Shown here: positions 1 to 8,637 of the stretch, piece after piece
How positions within the stretch are numbered: position 1 is the stretch's first letter
Layout of the letters: every line of letters starts with the position of its first letter
From: Avibacterium avium
GTDB taxonomy: Bacteria > Pseudomonadota > Gammaproteobacteria > Enterobacterales > Pasteurellaceae
Length of the DNA: 64,000 bases
Assembly: GCF_900454535.1 (NCBI RefSeq)
Contig: NZ_UGSP01000001.1
Coordinates: forward strand, 1,547,501-1,611,500
Reading direction: 5' to 3'
The notes under the pieces: model-generated
Seen by the model: only the letters and a program-made list of their open reading frames with translations
Told to the model about the DNA's origin: nothing
Databases searched by the model: none
Made by a program: the position numbers and the translations under genes

Positions 1-1565
1 AAGGTTTGCGTTTGTTCCGTTACATCTAGCACATCACTCACTAATTCGCCATGATATTGCAAAGATTGCATAATGCCTTGCTCATCATAAAGGGCGATTT
101 TTAATGGAATGTGTAAATTTACTTTATCCATTTGATCAGCGGTTGCCGGCGTATGCTGTGAAACTTGCAGACGATAAGTATGAGAGCGCTCATCATAGCT
201 ATCACTAATGGTGAGTTCTGGCGTACCGGATTGGCTATACCAACGGCGGAACTGGCTAAGATCAACGTCATTGGCTTTTTCCATCGCTTGCACAAAATCT
301 TCACAGGTGGCGGCTTTACCATCGTTTTGTGAAATATACTCTCGCATTCCTGCTTGGAAGCCTTGTTCACCTAGCAAGGTATGCAACATACGAATCACTT
401 CTGCCCCTTTTTCATACACGGTTACGGTGTAGAAATTATTCATTTCAATCACTTTTTCAGGGCGAATTGGGTGCGACATTGGGCTAGCATCTTCCGCAAA
501 TTGCACGGTACGCAAGAATTTCACATTATTAATACGATTTACCGCACGCGATCCCGTATCAGAAGAAAATTCTTGATCACGGAACACGGTTAAACCCTCT
601 TTCAAACTCAGCTGAAACCAATCGCGACAAGTAACACGATTGCCCGTCCAGTTATGGAAATATTCGTGTGCGATCACGCTTTCAATGGCTAAATAATCTT
701 CATCTGTGGCAGTTTGTGGGTTAGCCAACACGAATTTATCGTTGAAAATATTCAAACCTTTGTTTTCCATTGCGCCCATATTGAAGAAATCTACCGCAAC
801 GATCATATAAATATCTAAATCATATTCTAGCCCGAAGCGTTCTTCGTCCCATTTCATTGATTTTTTCAGGCTGTGCATTGCCCAATCGGCACGATCTAAA
901 TTGCCGCGATCTACATAAAGCTCAAGTTTTACTTCACGGCCGCTTTGGGTGATAAAACTGTCTTGTAAAACATCAAAATCCCCTGCCACTAAGGCAAACA
1001 AATAGCTCGGTTTTGGGAAAGGATCTTGCCATTCCACCCAGTGAAAACCATTGTCTAATTCACCGCTGGCAATGCGGTTGCCGTTAGATAATAAATAAGG
1101 GTATTTAGCTTTTTCTGCGGTGATTTTAGTGGTGTAACGGGCTAACACATCGGGGCGATCAAGCATATAGGTAATTTGACGAAATCCTTCTGCTTCACAT
1201 TGTGTACAAAGGGCATCGCCTGATTGATATAAGCCTTGTAATGAGGTGTTCTCGGCAGGTTTCAGATAGGTTACAATTTCTAACTCAAATTGCCCCGCAC
1301 TTTCTTTCAAACTGCTTAAATCTAATGTTAGACTTTCGCTATCTTGTTGATAATGTTTGAAATCTTCCCCATTTAAACGAATCGCCGCAAATTGAAAGCT
1401 ATGACCATCTAAACGCAAACTGGTTGCTTCAGGGTTTAAACGTTGATATTGGCTTTTGGCGGTTACCACGGTTTTTTCTGGATCTAATTGAAAATCCAAG
1501 AAAATATCCGTTACGGTAAAATCTGGCGAGCGATAATCTTTTCTATATTTAGCTTTTGTCTGCAT
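1..1565 (-). CDS. pepN: Aminopeptidase N, N-terminal ~520 residues (3' end outside window)
   Basis: M1-family zinc aminopeptidase that removes N-terminal residues from peptides in the cytoplasm. The reading frame is open from an ATG at 1565 (protein begins MQTKAKYRKDYRSPDF) to the window edge; full-length members are about 870 residues, so the C-terminal part lies outside. The zinc-binding HEYFH motif (HEXXH) is encoded at about 654-668, followed by NWTGNR, and the substrate-binding GAMEN motif at about 762-776. It is divergent from purE, as in H. influenzae, where the two genes are also neighbours. The family assignment is secure; only the missing end is unknown. Confidence 0.95.
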   Translation of the reverse strand, partial: MQTKAKYRKDYRSPDFTVTDIFLDFQLDPEKTVVTAKSQYQRLNPEATSLRLDGHSFQFAAIRLNGEDFKHYQQDSESLTLDLSSLKESAGQFELEIVTYLKPAENTSLQGLYQSGDALCTQCEAEGFRQITYMLDRPDVLARYTTKITAEKAKYPYLLSNGNRIASGELDNGFHWVEWQDPFPKPSYLFALVAGDFDVLQDSFITQSGREVKLELYVDRGNLDRADWAMHSLKKSMKWDEERFGLEYDLDIYMIVAVDFFNMGAMENKGLNIFNDKFVLANPQTATDEDYLAIESVIAHEYFHNWTGNRVTCRDWFQLSLKEGLTVFRDQEFSSDTGSRAVNRINNVKFLRTVQFAEDASPMSHPIRPEKVIEMNNFYTVTVYEKGAEVIRMLHTLLGEQGFQAGMREYISQNDGKAATCEDFVQAMEKANDVDLSQFRRWYSQSGTPELTISDSYDERSHTYRLQVSQHTPATADQMDKVNLHIPLKIALYDEQGIMQSLQYHGELVSDVLDVTEQTQT

Positions 1566-1755
1566 ATATGACACCTAGTATGCTTGTTGTTTTAAGAAGG
1601 TTATCCAATATGAAATCTTTTAAGATTAAGGTAGAAAAATTGTTGTTAGGATAAGATTTTTAGCCCAAAGTTGCAAGAAAAACAAACTGTTCTGCGATTA
1701 CTTAATTCGCTTATCTCACTCATTTTTCACCGATCAGTCCTCTTGTAAGCATCCT

Positions 1756-1795
1756 AGGCAATCGTTTGCTTACAGGACTTAAGATATGCTATTCT
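1756..1795 (+). promoter_or_regulatory. purE promoter with PurR box
   Basis: Bases 1756-1771 match the E. coli PurR consensus ACGCAAACGTTTGCGT at 13 of 16 positions. The box overlaps a -35-like TTGCTT (1766-1771) with an 18-base spacer to TATTCT (1790-1795), a layout suited to repression. An 8-bp inverted repeat (TGTAAGCA 1744-1751, TGCTTACA 1767-1774) overlaps the same site. Seen by eye; binding is inferred. Confidence 0.7.
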
Positions 1796-1840
1796 AGTGC
1801 GGTTGTTTTTTGTTAATTTTTGTTGTGAATAGGAAAAACT

Positions 1841-2353
1841 ATGCCAGACCAAAAACCAAGCCAAAATGCTGAAATTGCCATTGTAATGGGGTCAAAAAGT
1901 GATTGGGCGACAATGCAGGAAGCCGCCCAAATTCTCACGGATCTCAATGTTCCCCATCATATTGAGATTGTTTCTGCTCACCGCACACCAGATAAATTAT
2001 TCCAATTTGCTGAAAATGCCGAAAAAAATGGCTATAAAGTGATTATTGCAGGCGCAGGTGGCGCAGCACATTTACCGGGAATGATCGCCGCGAAAACCCT
2101 TGTTCCGGTGCTGGGTGTGCCAGTAAAAAGTTCAACCCTAAGTGGCGTGGATAGCCTTTATTCTATCGTGCAAATGCCAAAAGGCATTCCTGTGGGAACA
2201 TTAGCCATTGGTGCGGCGGGTGCTGCTAATGCGGGATTACTCGCAGCTCAAATTTTAGCACGTTTTAACCCTGAATTGGCTGAGCGTTTACACCAATTCC
2301 GCCAAAATCAAACACAAATGGTGTTGGATAATCCTGATCCTAGATTGGAATAG
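1841..2353 (+). CDS. purE: N5-carboxyaminoimidazole ribonucleotide mutase
   Basis: Class I PurE moves the carboxyl group of N5-CAIR to carbon 4, giving CAIR, in de novo purine synthesis in the cytoplasm. The 170-residue length is normal. The protein shows the GSKSDW loop near residues 17-22, SAHRTP with the conserved His47, and the glycine-rich [11 protein letters not shown] segment. An AGGA-type ribosome site precedes the ATG, and a PurR box lies in the promoter. In E. coli and H. influenzae purK, whose product is the source of N5-CAIR, follows purE. Here the next gene is an unrelated Sel1 protein on the other strand, so purK must be elsewhere or absent. Confidence 0.96.
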   Translation: MPDQKPSQNAEIAIVMGSKSDWATMQEAAQILTDLNVPHHIEIVSAHRTPDKLFQFAENAEKNGYKVIIAGAGGAAHLPGMIAAKTLVPVLGVPVKSSTLSGVDSLYSIVQMPKGIPVGTLAIGAAGAANAGLLAAQILARFNPELAERLHQFRQNQTQMVLDNPDPRLE

Positions 2354-2388
2354 CCTATTGCGATTCGTTTATCGGTTTGGTTTGAAAG

Positions 2389-2414
2389 TAATACGGCGTT
2401 AGCTCGCCGTATTA
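2389..2414 (+). terminator. Perfect hairpin after purE
   Basis: TAATACGGCG and CGCCGTATTA form a perfect 10-bp stem with a 6-base loop, 35 bases past the purE stop. No T-run follows on either strand, so it may end or stabilise the purE transcript rather than act as a classic intrinsic terminator. Confidence 0.45.
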
Positions 2415-2441
2415 TCGCAATGAAGCTAATTTTGCTCGCAT

Positions 2442-3749
2442 TTATTTTCCCTCATTTAACATACGATACACATCACACCCAATTTGCTCCCCATTCTCAC
2501 AAGCTTTGCCCGCCCACATTTTGGCAAGATTACGATCTTGTTTAACACCTTGCCCTAAGGCATACATTGTCCCCAACATTGCTTGAGCCTGTGCATTTCC
2601 CTGCTCTGCTGCCTTTTGATACCATTTAAATGCTTGGAAATAATCCTGTTTGACCCCTCGCCCAGTGCTATACATATTCCCCAAATTAAATTGAGCCGAT
2701 GCATATCCCTGCTCTGCCACTTTTTGATACCATTTAAACGCTTGGAAATAATCTTGCTTTACTCCTTGTCCATTTTCATACATCACACCCAAATTCAATT
2801 GAGCCTGTGCCAATCCCTGCTCTGCGGCTTTTTGATACTATTTCACCGCTTGGAAATAATCCTGTTTTCCCCCTCGCCCAGTGCTATACATATTCCCCAA
2901 ATTAAATTGAGCCTGTGCATCTCCCTGCTCTGCGGCTTTTTGATACCATTTCACCGCTTGGAAATAATCCTGTTTTCCCCCTCGCCCAGTGCTATACATA
3001 TTCCCCAAATTAAATTGAGCCTGTGCATCTCCCTGCTCTGCGGCTTTTTGATACCATTTCACCGCTTGGAAATCATCCTGTTTTACCCCTTTTCCATTGT
3101 CATACATCACCCCCAAATTAAATTGAGCCTGTGCATCTCCCTGCTCTGCCGCTTTTTGATACCATTTCACCGCTTGGAAATAATCCTGTTTTACCCCTTT
3201 TCCATGGTCATACATATACCCCAAATTCAATTGAGCCTGTGCATCTCCCTGCTCTGCGGCTTTTTGATACCATTTCACCGCTTGGAAATCATCCTGTTTT
3301 ACCCCTTCTCCCTTACGATACATCAAAGCTAAATTAAATTGAGCATCTGCATCTCCCTGCTCTGCCGCTTTTTGATACCATTTCACCGCTTGGAAATAAT
3401 CCTGTTTTACCCCTTTTCCATGGTCATACATCACCCCCAAATTAGATTGAGCCTGTGCATATCCCTGCTCTGCCGCTTTTTGATACCATTTCACCGCTTG
3501 GAAATAATCTTGTTTTACCCCATATCCGTTGTAATACATCAGCCCCAAATTAAATTGAGCCTGTGCATCTCCCTGCTCGGCTAAAGGCTTCCATAATTGC
3601 AATGCGGTAGTAAAATCACCACGTTGAGCAGCCTCAACGCCTTGTTGAAGCTGTATTTCTTGTGCTGAATTTGCATACGCCATTTGCGTGGTGCTCAATA
3701 CAGAAAGTGAAAAAAGAGCGGTGGTAAGTAACGTTTTTGTGAATTTCAT
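2442..3749 (-). pseudogene. Sel1-repeat exported protein interrupted by an in-frame amber codon
   Basis: A signal peptide (MKFTKTLLTTALFSLSVLST..., predicted cleavage after AYA) is followed by about ten 36-residue Sel1-like repeats of the form AEQGDAQAQFNLGxMYxxGxG. Sel1 repeats are TPR-like alpha-alpha hairpins that bind other proteins; the predicted location is the periplasm. Translation from 3749 stops at TAG (2838-2840) inside repeat 7, exactly where the other full repeats encode TGG of VKWYQK. The same frame then runs on through three more repeats and a Cys-containing C-terminus (CENGEQIGC) to 2442. The undamaged gene would encode 435 residues. Either a 303-residue truncated protein is made, or the gene is dead, or this is a recent point mutation. 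A restart at a TTG at 2813 is possible but would lack a signal peptide. Partner and function are not recognisable. Confidence 0.8.
2500..3581 (-). repeat. Tandem 108-bp repeats encoding Sel1 units
   Basis: About ten head-to-tail units of 108 bp (36 codons), several nearly identical at the DNA level; the two encoding LGNMYSTGRGGKQDYFQAVK are the closest. Such identity points to recent duplication or gene conversion and allows repeat number to change by recombination. Confidence 0.85.
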
Positions 3750-3860
3750 TGTGTTTTCCTTATATAAAGCAATTTAAACCAACGATTGAAACGATAAGGC
3801 AAAGAGTTTTGTTCTCTTTTTACCCTTCAGTTAGGTGCGGAGGGATAAAATGTGAGTGCC

Positions 3861-4451
3861 TCAATAACGCTGAAACTCACTTTCTCCCCAACGCTGAAAA
3901 AGTTCTCGCTCAAGCTCGATGCCGAATTGGTCGCATAGGCGGTTAATGCTTTGGTTGATGATGTCATCAAGGCTTGCTGGGCGGTGGTAAAAGGCGGGCA
4001 TTAGAGGCATTATGGTTGCCCCAATTTCTGCGGCTTGGGTCATTAAACGCAAATGTCCTAAATGTAACGGGGTTTCTCGCACACACAGGAAAAGCGGTTT
4101 GCGTTCTTTTAAGCACACATCAGCGGCACGGGTGATGAGATCATCGGTGTAGCTGTGGGCGATGCCCGATAAAGTTTTGATTGAACAAGGTAAAATCACC
4201 ATTCCTAAAGTGCGGTATGATCCTGAAGAGATTGCCGCACCAATATCCCGCACGTCGTAGGTTTTATCCGCGAGGGCTTTCACCGCTTGAATGCTGTAAT
4301 CCGTTTCTGCCGTGAGGGTTTGTTTGGCAGCATTGCTGATAATCAGGTGGGTTTCGATATTGGTTTGGGATCGCAAAACTTCAAGCAGGCGTATAGCATA
4401 AATCGCCCCAGAAGCCCCTGTGATCCCAATAATTAAACGTTGTTTTGTCAT
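3861..4451 (-). CDS. ubiX: Flavin prenyltransferase UbiX
   Basis: UbiX attaches a dimethylallyl group to FMN to make prenylated FMN, the cofactor of UbiD-type decarboxylases in ubiquinone synthesis. The 196-residue protein has the N-terminal GITGASGA flavin-binding segment, the PCSIKTLSGIA loop and the ERKPLFLCVRETPLH segment typical of the UbiX/Pad1 family. Its ATG overlaps the purF stop by one base (TAATG), so it is translationally coupled as the last gene of cvpA-purF-ubiX. No ubiD is visible in the window. The assignment is strong. Confidence 0.93.
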   Translation of the reverse strand: MTKQRLIIGITGASGAIYAIRLLEVLRSQTNIETHLIISNAAKQTLTAETDYSIQAVKALADKTYDVRDIGAAISSGSYRTLGMVILPCSIKTLSGIAHSYTDDLITRAADVCLKERKPLFLCVRETPLHLGHLRLMTQAAEIGATIMPLMPAFYHRPASLDDIINQSINRLCDQFGIELERELFQRWGESEFQRY

Positions 4452-5962
4452 TAGCTCTCGTTGTGCATTTCAAGATTGGTTGCGTCTTTTTCACGCTTTT
4501 TCTTTGCACTATCATTGCGTAAATCCGCAATTTGGTCAAGATATTCGGCGGTAATATCGCCCGTAATATATTCGCCTGTAAACACAGAACAATCAAAACC
4601 TTTAATGGCTGGGTTCTCTTGTTGTACGGATTGGGTGAGTGCATCTAAATCTTGGAAAATCAATTTATCCACGCCGATGAGCTTCGCGATCTCGTCCACA
4701 TCCCGTCCATAGGCGATCAGCTCGTGTTTGGTTGGCATATCAATGCCGTACACATTGGGATAGCGAATTTCAGGTGCGGCAGAGGCAAAATAAATTTTCT
4801 TCGCTCCCGCAGCCCGTGCCATATCCACAATTTGTTGCGAGGTTGTGCCACGCACAATGGAATCGTCCACTAACAGCACATTTTTCCCTTTAAACTCAGA
4901 AGAAATGGTGTTGAGTTTACGGCGTACCGCACTGGCTCGCTGGGTTTGCCCCGGCATAATGAAAGTGCGACCCACATAGCGATTTTTCACAAAACCTTGA
5001 CGATAAGGTTTATTTAAAATGTGAGCAATGCGTAAGGCAATATCATTAGAAGTTTCAGGCACGGGGATCACCACATCAATGTCTAGATCTTGCCATTCAC
5101 GGGCGATTTTTTCCCCTAGACGTTCCCCCATATGTACTCTTGCCCCATAGACAGAAACGCCGTCAATATAAGAATCTGGGCGGGCAAAATAAACATATTC
5201 AAAAATACAAGGGTTGAGCTTTGGATTGTCTGCACATTGCTGGGCATAAAGTTTGCCGTCAAAGGTGATATACACCGCTTCCCCCGGCTGAACATCACGC
5301 ACAAATTCAAAGCCCACCACATCTAATGCCACGCTTTCTGAGGCAAACATATATTCTGTTTTGCCTTTTTCCTCACGTTTGCCTAGTACCAATGGGCGAA
5401 TGCCATTCGGGTCGCGAAAAGCCACCATTCCGTGTCCGATAATCATTGCGATGCAAGCATAAGCCCCACGAATGTCATTATTCGTAGCTTTAATGGCGTG
5501 GAAAATATCTTCGGCGGAAAGGTGTTGGGTGTAAATGTGGTCGAGGTGGTAAGCGAGAATATTAAGTAGCACTTCAGAATCTGAATTGGTATTAACGTGC
5601 CTTCTCGCCCGTTCAAATAAGGTTTTCTTCAGCTGTTCCGAATTGGTTAAATTGCCATTATGCACTAAGGTTAAGCCATAAGGCGAATTGACATAAAAGG
5701 GCTGAGCCTCTGAAACGCTTGAACTTCCCGCTGTCGGATAACGAACGTGTCCAATCCCTGCATTGCCTTGCAAACGCAACATATGCACTTGTTGGAAAAC
5801 ATCGCTCACCAGCCCATTGGCTTTGCGTAAGCGAAAACGATTTTCATCGTCAATGGTTACAATTCCTGCGGCATCTTGCCCGCGATGTTGCAACACGGTT
5901 AAGCCATCATAAATAGCTTGGTTTACTGGACTTTGACCGATAATACCGACAATACCACACAT
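4451..5962 (-). CDS. purF: Amidophosphoribosyltransferase
   Basis: PurF makes 5-phosphoribosylamine from PRPP and glutamine, the committed step of purine synthesis. The 503-residue protein begins MCGIVGIIG, so after Met removal the catalytic Cys is N-terminal, as in class II glutamine amidotransferases. The PRPP-binding loop [13 protein letters not shown] lies at residues 362-374. Length matches the E. coli enzyme. It lies 13 bases downstream of cvpA and overlaps ubiX by one base. The PurR box upstream of cvpA probably represses the whole operon. Confidence 0.97.
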   Translation of the reverse strand: MCGIVGIIGQSPVNQAIYDGLTVLQHRGQDAAGIVTIDDENRFRLRKANGLVSDVFQQVHMLRLQGNAGIGHVRYPTAGSSSVSEAQPFYVNSPYGLTLVHNGNLTNSEQLKKTLFERARRHVNTNSDSEVLLNILAYHLDHIYTQHLSAEDIFHAIKATNNDIRGAYACIAMIIGHGMVAFRDPNGIRPLVLGKREEKGKTEYMFASESVALDVVGFEFVRDVQPGEAVYITFDGKLYAQQCADNPKLNPCIFEYVYFARPDSYIDGVSVYGARVHMGERLGEKIAREWQDLDIDVVIPVPETSNDIALRIAHILNKPYRQGFVKNRYVGRTFIMPGQTQRASAVRRKLNTISSEFKGKNVLLVDDSIVRGTTSQQIVDMARAAGAKKIYFASAAPEIRYPNVYGIDMPTKHELIAYGRDVDEIAKLIGVDKLIFQDLDALTQSVQQENPAIKGFDCSVFTGEYITGDITAEYLDQIADLRNDSAKKKREKDATNLEMHNES

Positions 5963-5975
5963 TTCGTGTTATCCC

Positions 5976-6485
5976 CTATTGAGTTAATGTTGAGTTTAAT
6001 AAACTAGAATTTTCCTGAATTTTTTGGAAGAACCATTCCACAATAAAACCAAAGTGCGGGATTAATTTTGACTCTTTCCATACATCACTTTGTGCAAAAC
6101 CTGTAAAGGTATCAACAAAGAATAATAATGCTGCAACGATGAGGACACCTCGCAACAAACCGAAACAGCCACCTAATACGCGATCAGTACCTGATAAACC
6201 TGTTTTATCTACCAATTGGCTAACTAAATAATTCACAATCGCGCCAATAATTAAGGTGGCAATAAATAAAATGGCAATCGCCGCCCCATTACGCATATAG
6301 TTGGATTCAATTTGAGTAAGGAAACTGGCGACATAAGGATAAAAATGATTCGCCACTAAAAAGGCAACCACCCAACTGGCTAAAGACATCACCTCACGCA
6401 CAAAACCACGCAGTAAGCTGACAATAATAGAAAAGGCAATAATTCCGATAATAATAAAATCTATATAGTTGTTCACAGAAATCAT
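5976..6485 (-). CDS. cvpA: CvpA family inner-membrane protein
   Basis: A 169-residue protein with about four hydrophobic segments starting with NNYIDFIIIGIIAFSIIVSL, matching CvpA. In E. coli CvpA is needed for colicin V production and it is coupled to purF in many gammaproteobacteria; its molecular role is not established. First gene of cvpA-purF-ubiX, directly downstream of a PurR box. A GAGAG ribosome site precedes the ATG. Family and context are clear; the function is not. Confidence 0.93.
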   Translation of the reverse strand: MISVNNYIDFIIIGIIAFSIIVSLLRGFVREVMSLASWVVAFLVANHFYPYVASFLTQIESNYMRNGAAIAILFIATLIIGAIVNYLVSQLVDKTGLSGTDRVLGGCFGLLRGVLIVAALLFFVDTFTGFAQSDVWKESKLIPHFGFIVEWFFQKIQENSSLLNSTLTQ

Positions 6486-6533
6486 CTCTCAACAAAAAGG
6501 AGGATATTTATGACCGCACTATTCTAGCAAAAA

Positions 6534-6549
6534 ACGAAAACGTTTGCGT
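6534..6549 (-). promoter_or_regulatory. PurR box of the cvpA-purF-ubiX operon
   Basis: Bases 6534-6549 match the consensus ACGCAAACGTTTGCGT at 15 of 16 positions, the best PurR site in the window. A -10-like TAGAAT on the minus strand lies at 6521-6526, so the box sits across the promoter about 50 bases upstream of cvpA. Confidence 0.85.
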
Positions 6550-6642
6550 AGCATTATTTGCAGTTTTTTATCCTAAGGGTTAAAAAGTGGCGTACTATAT
6601 CACTCGCTCCAGGTAGGATCAACAAAGCACGCATTAAGAAAA

Positions 6643-7083
6643 TTATAAGGATTGCCAAAAGTCTGCGGGCAGTTTTTGCTCGGCTTTTTTTAATACTGAT
6701 GCCAAATCTTGATAAGTGGGATTATCTGGCACATTAACACCACTACCCGCTTTTTCCAATTGCTGACAAATTTGCGAAAATTGCACCGCACTTTGTGGCG
6801 GTAATGGCGTTTGTGCGCGTTTGCCAAGCCAATAAAGCCCTTGCAAAGGTAAACACAAGGAAAAAAGTGCGGTTAAAATGGTCGCGGCTAATGCCACCAT
6901 ATCCCCTTTGGCATAAATTTGTTGCCACACTAACGCAAACACCGCCAGAAATGGCATCAGTTTTTGCGAAAATTGGGTGGCTTTGATAACGCGGTTTTCG
7001 GGAAAAATCATACCTAATTTAGGGATTAACGGCCAAGTATTGAGATATTGTTGCCCTTGTTGAAGTGCGGTGAAAAATTTCAT
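6643..7083 (-). CDS. yfbV: UPF0208 membrane protein YfbV
   Basis: The 146-residue protein has two hydrophobic segments near residues 45-85 and matches the YfbV/UPF0208 family, found next to ackA in gammaproteobacteria including H. influenzae. In E. coli YfbV limits the spread of MatP-dependent Ter-domain organisation along the chromosome; whether that holds here is unknown. Divergent from ackA. Three uptake signals fall within the gene. Confidence 0.88.
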   Translation of the reverse strand: MKFFTALQQGQQYLNTWPLIPKLGMIFPENRVIKATQFSQKLMPFLAVFALVWQQIYAKGDMVALAATILTALFSLCLPLQGLYWLGKRAQTPLPPQSAVQFSQICQQLEKAGSGVNVPDNPTYQDLASVLKKAEQKLPADFWQSL

Positions 7084-7369
7084 CTTTTTCCTTGTTTATA
7101 CTGAGTTATGCTGATCGGTAATCAATTTGCTCATTATAGCTCATTCTTTTCCTTCCCTTCTTCTTTACTTTGAACTTTGATTTTATTTTTTATAAAAAAA
7201 TTTTAATTTTTAATCATTTTTTTGATAAATGTCGCATTTTTTCCACCTTGAGAATTTATTTTATCTGTTGAAAGGTGTATCCTATATAAGTTTAACGGCT
7301 TTATAAATGTCGCTCCGTTTAGGCTATGTTAGACGGATTCCTTTTAACTTAATTAAAGATAGGTTACTT

Positions 7370-8572
7370 ATGTCTCAAAAATTAGTTCTCGTACTTAACT
7401 GCGGTAGTTCATCACTTAAATTTTCTATTTTAGATCCTGTAACAGGTGAAGAAAAATTATCTGGTCTTGCAGAAGCTTTCCACCTGCCAGATGCGCGTAT
7501 CAAATGGAAATTGCACGGTGAAAAAGGCAATGCGGAATTAGGTGCTGGTGCGGCACACAGTGAAGCCCTTGCATTTATTGTGAACAATATTTTCCCATTA
7601 GATCCATCATTAAAAGATGAGATTGTGGCAATTGGTCACCGTATTGTTCACGGTGGTGAGAAATTCACTTCTTCTGTAATCATCAATGATGAAGTTATTC
7701 AAGGGATTAAAGACGCGATCCAATTTGCGCCACTACACAACCCTGCGCACTTAATCGGTATTGAAGAAGCATTCAAAATGTTTCCGCACTTAAAAGATAA
7801 AAACGTGGCGGTGTTTGATACAGCATTCCATACCACAATGCCTGAAGAAGCGTTCTTATACGCTATTCCTTATTCTTTATATAAAGATCACGGTGTTCGC
7901 CGCTACGGTGCGCACGGTACAAGCCATTTCTATGTAAGCCAACAAGCAGCTGAGCGTTTAAACGTACCTGCGGATCAAGTAAATGTGATCACTTGTCACT
8001 TAGGTAACGGTGCATCAGTAGCTGCCGTTCGTCACGGTAAATGTATTGATACATCAATGGGCTTAACCCCATTAGAAGGCTTAGTGATGGGTACACGTTC
8101 TGGTGATTTAGACCCAGCAATCATTTTCTACCTACACGATAACCTAGGTATGAGCGTTGAAGAAATCAACACCTTATTAACCAAAAAATCAGGTTTATTA
8201 GGTTTAACAGAAGTAACCAGCGACTGTCGTTATGCAGAAGATAACTATGATGCAGAAGCCGCAGCAAAACGTGCTTTAGATGTATTCTGCTACCGTTTAG
8301 CGAAATATATCGGTTCATATATGGCGGTTATCGGTGAGCGTTTAGATGCTATCGTGTTTACGGGTGGTATTGGTGAAAACTCAGGACTTGTTCGTGAAAA
8401 AACCTTAGAGCATTTAAAACTCTTCGGCTATAAACTAGATAACGACAAAAACCTTGCAGCACGCTTTGGTAACGAAGGCGTGATCACCGCAGATAACACC
8501 CCTGTGGCAATGGTTATCCCAACAAACGAAGAATTAGTAATCGCACAAGATACTGCAAAACTTTGTAGCTAA
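7370..8572 (+). CDS. ackA: Acetate kinase
   Basis: Converts acetyl phosphate and ADP to acetate and ATP in overflow and fermentative metabolism. The start at 7370 ([18 protein letters not shown]) is chosen over an in-frame upstream codon at 7307 because it has a GATAGG-type ribosome site and matches family N-termini; the product is 400 residues. Signature motifs are [34 protein letters not shown] and GGIGENS. It lies upstream of pta on the same strand, with a strong hairpin between them. Confidence 0.97.
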   Translation: MSQKLVLVLNCGSSSLKFSILDPVTGEEKLSGLAEAFHLPDARIKWKLHGEKGNAELGAGAAHSEALAFIVNNIFPLDPSLKDEIVAIGHRIVHGGEKFTSSVIINDEVIQGIKDAIQFAPLHNPAHLIGIEEAFKMFPHLKDKNVAVFDTAFHTTMPEEAFLYAIPYSLYKDHGVRRYGAHGTSHFYVSQQAAERLNVPADQVNVITCHLGNGASVAAVRHGKCIDTSMGLTPLEGLVMGTRSGDLDPAIIFYLHDNLGMSVEEINTLLTKKSGLLGLTEVTSDCRYAEDNYDAEAAAKRALDVFCYRLAKYIGSYMAVIGERLDAIVFTGGIGENSGLVREKTLEHLKLFGYKLDNDKNLAARFGNEGVITADNTPVAMVIPTNEELVIAQDTAKLCS

Positions 8573-8585
8573 TTTTATAAACAGA

Positions 8586-8614
8586 CTGCCGAATTATTCG
8601 GCAGTTTCTTTTTC
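8586..8614 (+). terminator. Hairpin terminator between ackA and pta
   Basis: CTGCCGAA (8586-8593) and TTCGGCAG (8597-8604) form a perfect 8-bp stem with a 3-base loop, followed by a T-rich run. Only 23 bases remain before the pta start, so this may act as an attenuator that lowers pta relative to ackA. Confidence 0.75.
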
Positions 8615-8637
8615 ATCATTTAACCTAAAGGTTTATT

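Noticed and set aside
2583-3332. 249-residue open frame on the plus strand over the Sel1 gene
   Set aside because: It is antisense to the 108-bp repeats, is built of the same repeated unit, and has no ribosome site or recognisable domain.
2500-3581. Regular repeats that could suggest a CRISPR array
   Set aside because: Units are 108 bp, head to tail and coding in one frame, with no short repeat and unique-spacer pattern and no cas genes.
4381-4644. 87-residue minus-strand frame between ubiX and purF
   Set aside because: It overlaps both well-supported genes in another frame and has no recognisable features.
7307-7369. Extended N-terminus of acetate kinase
   Set aside because: The extra 21 residues are not family-like, and the ribosome site lies before 7370.
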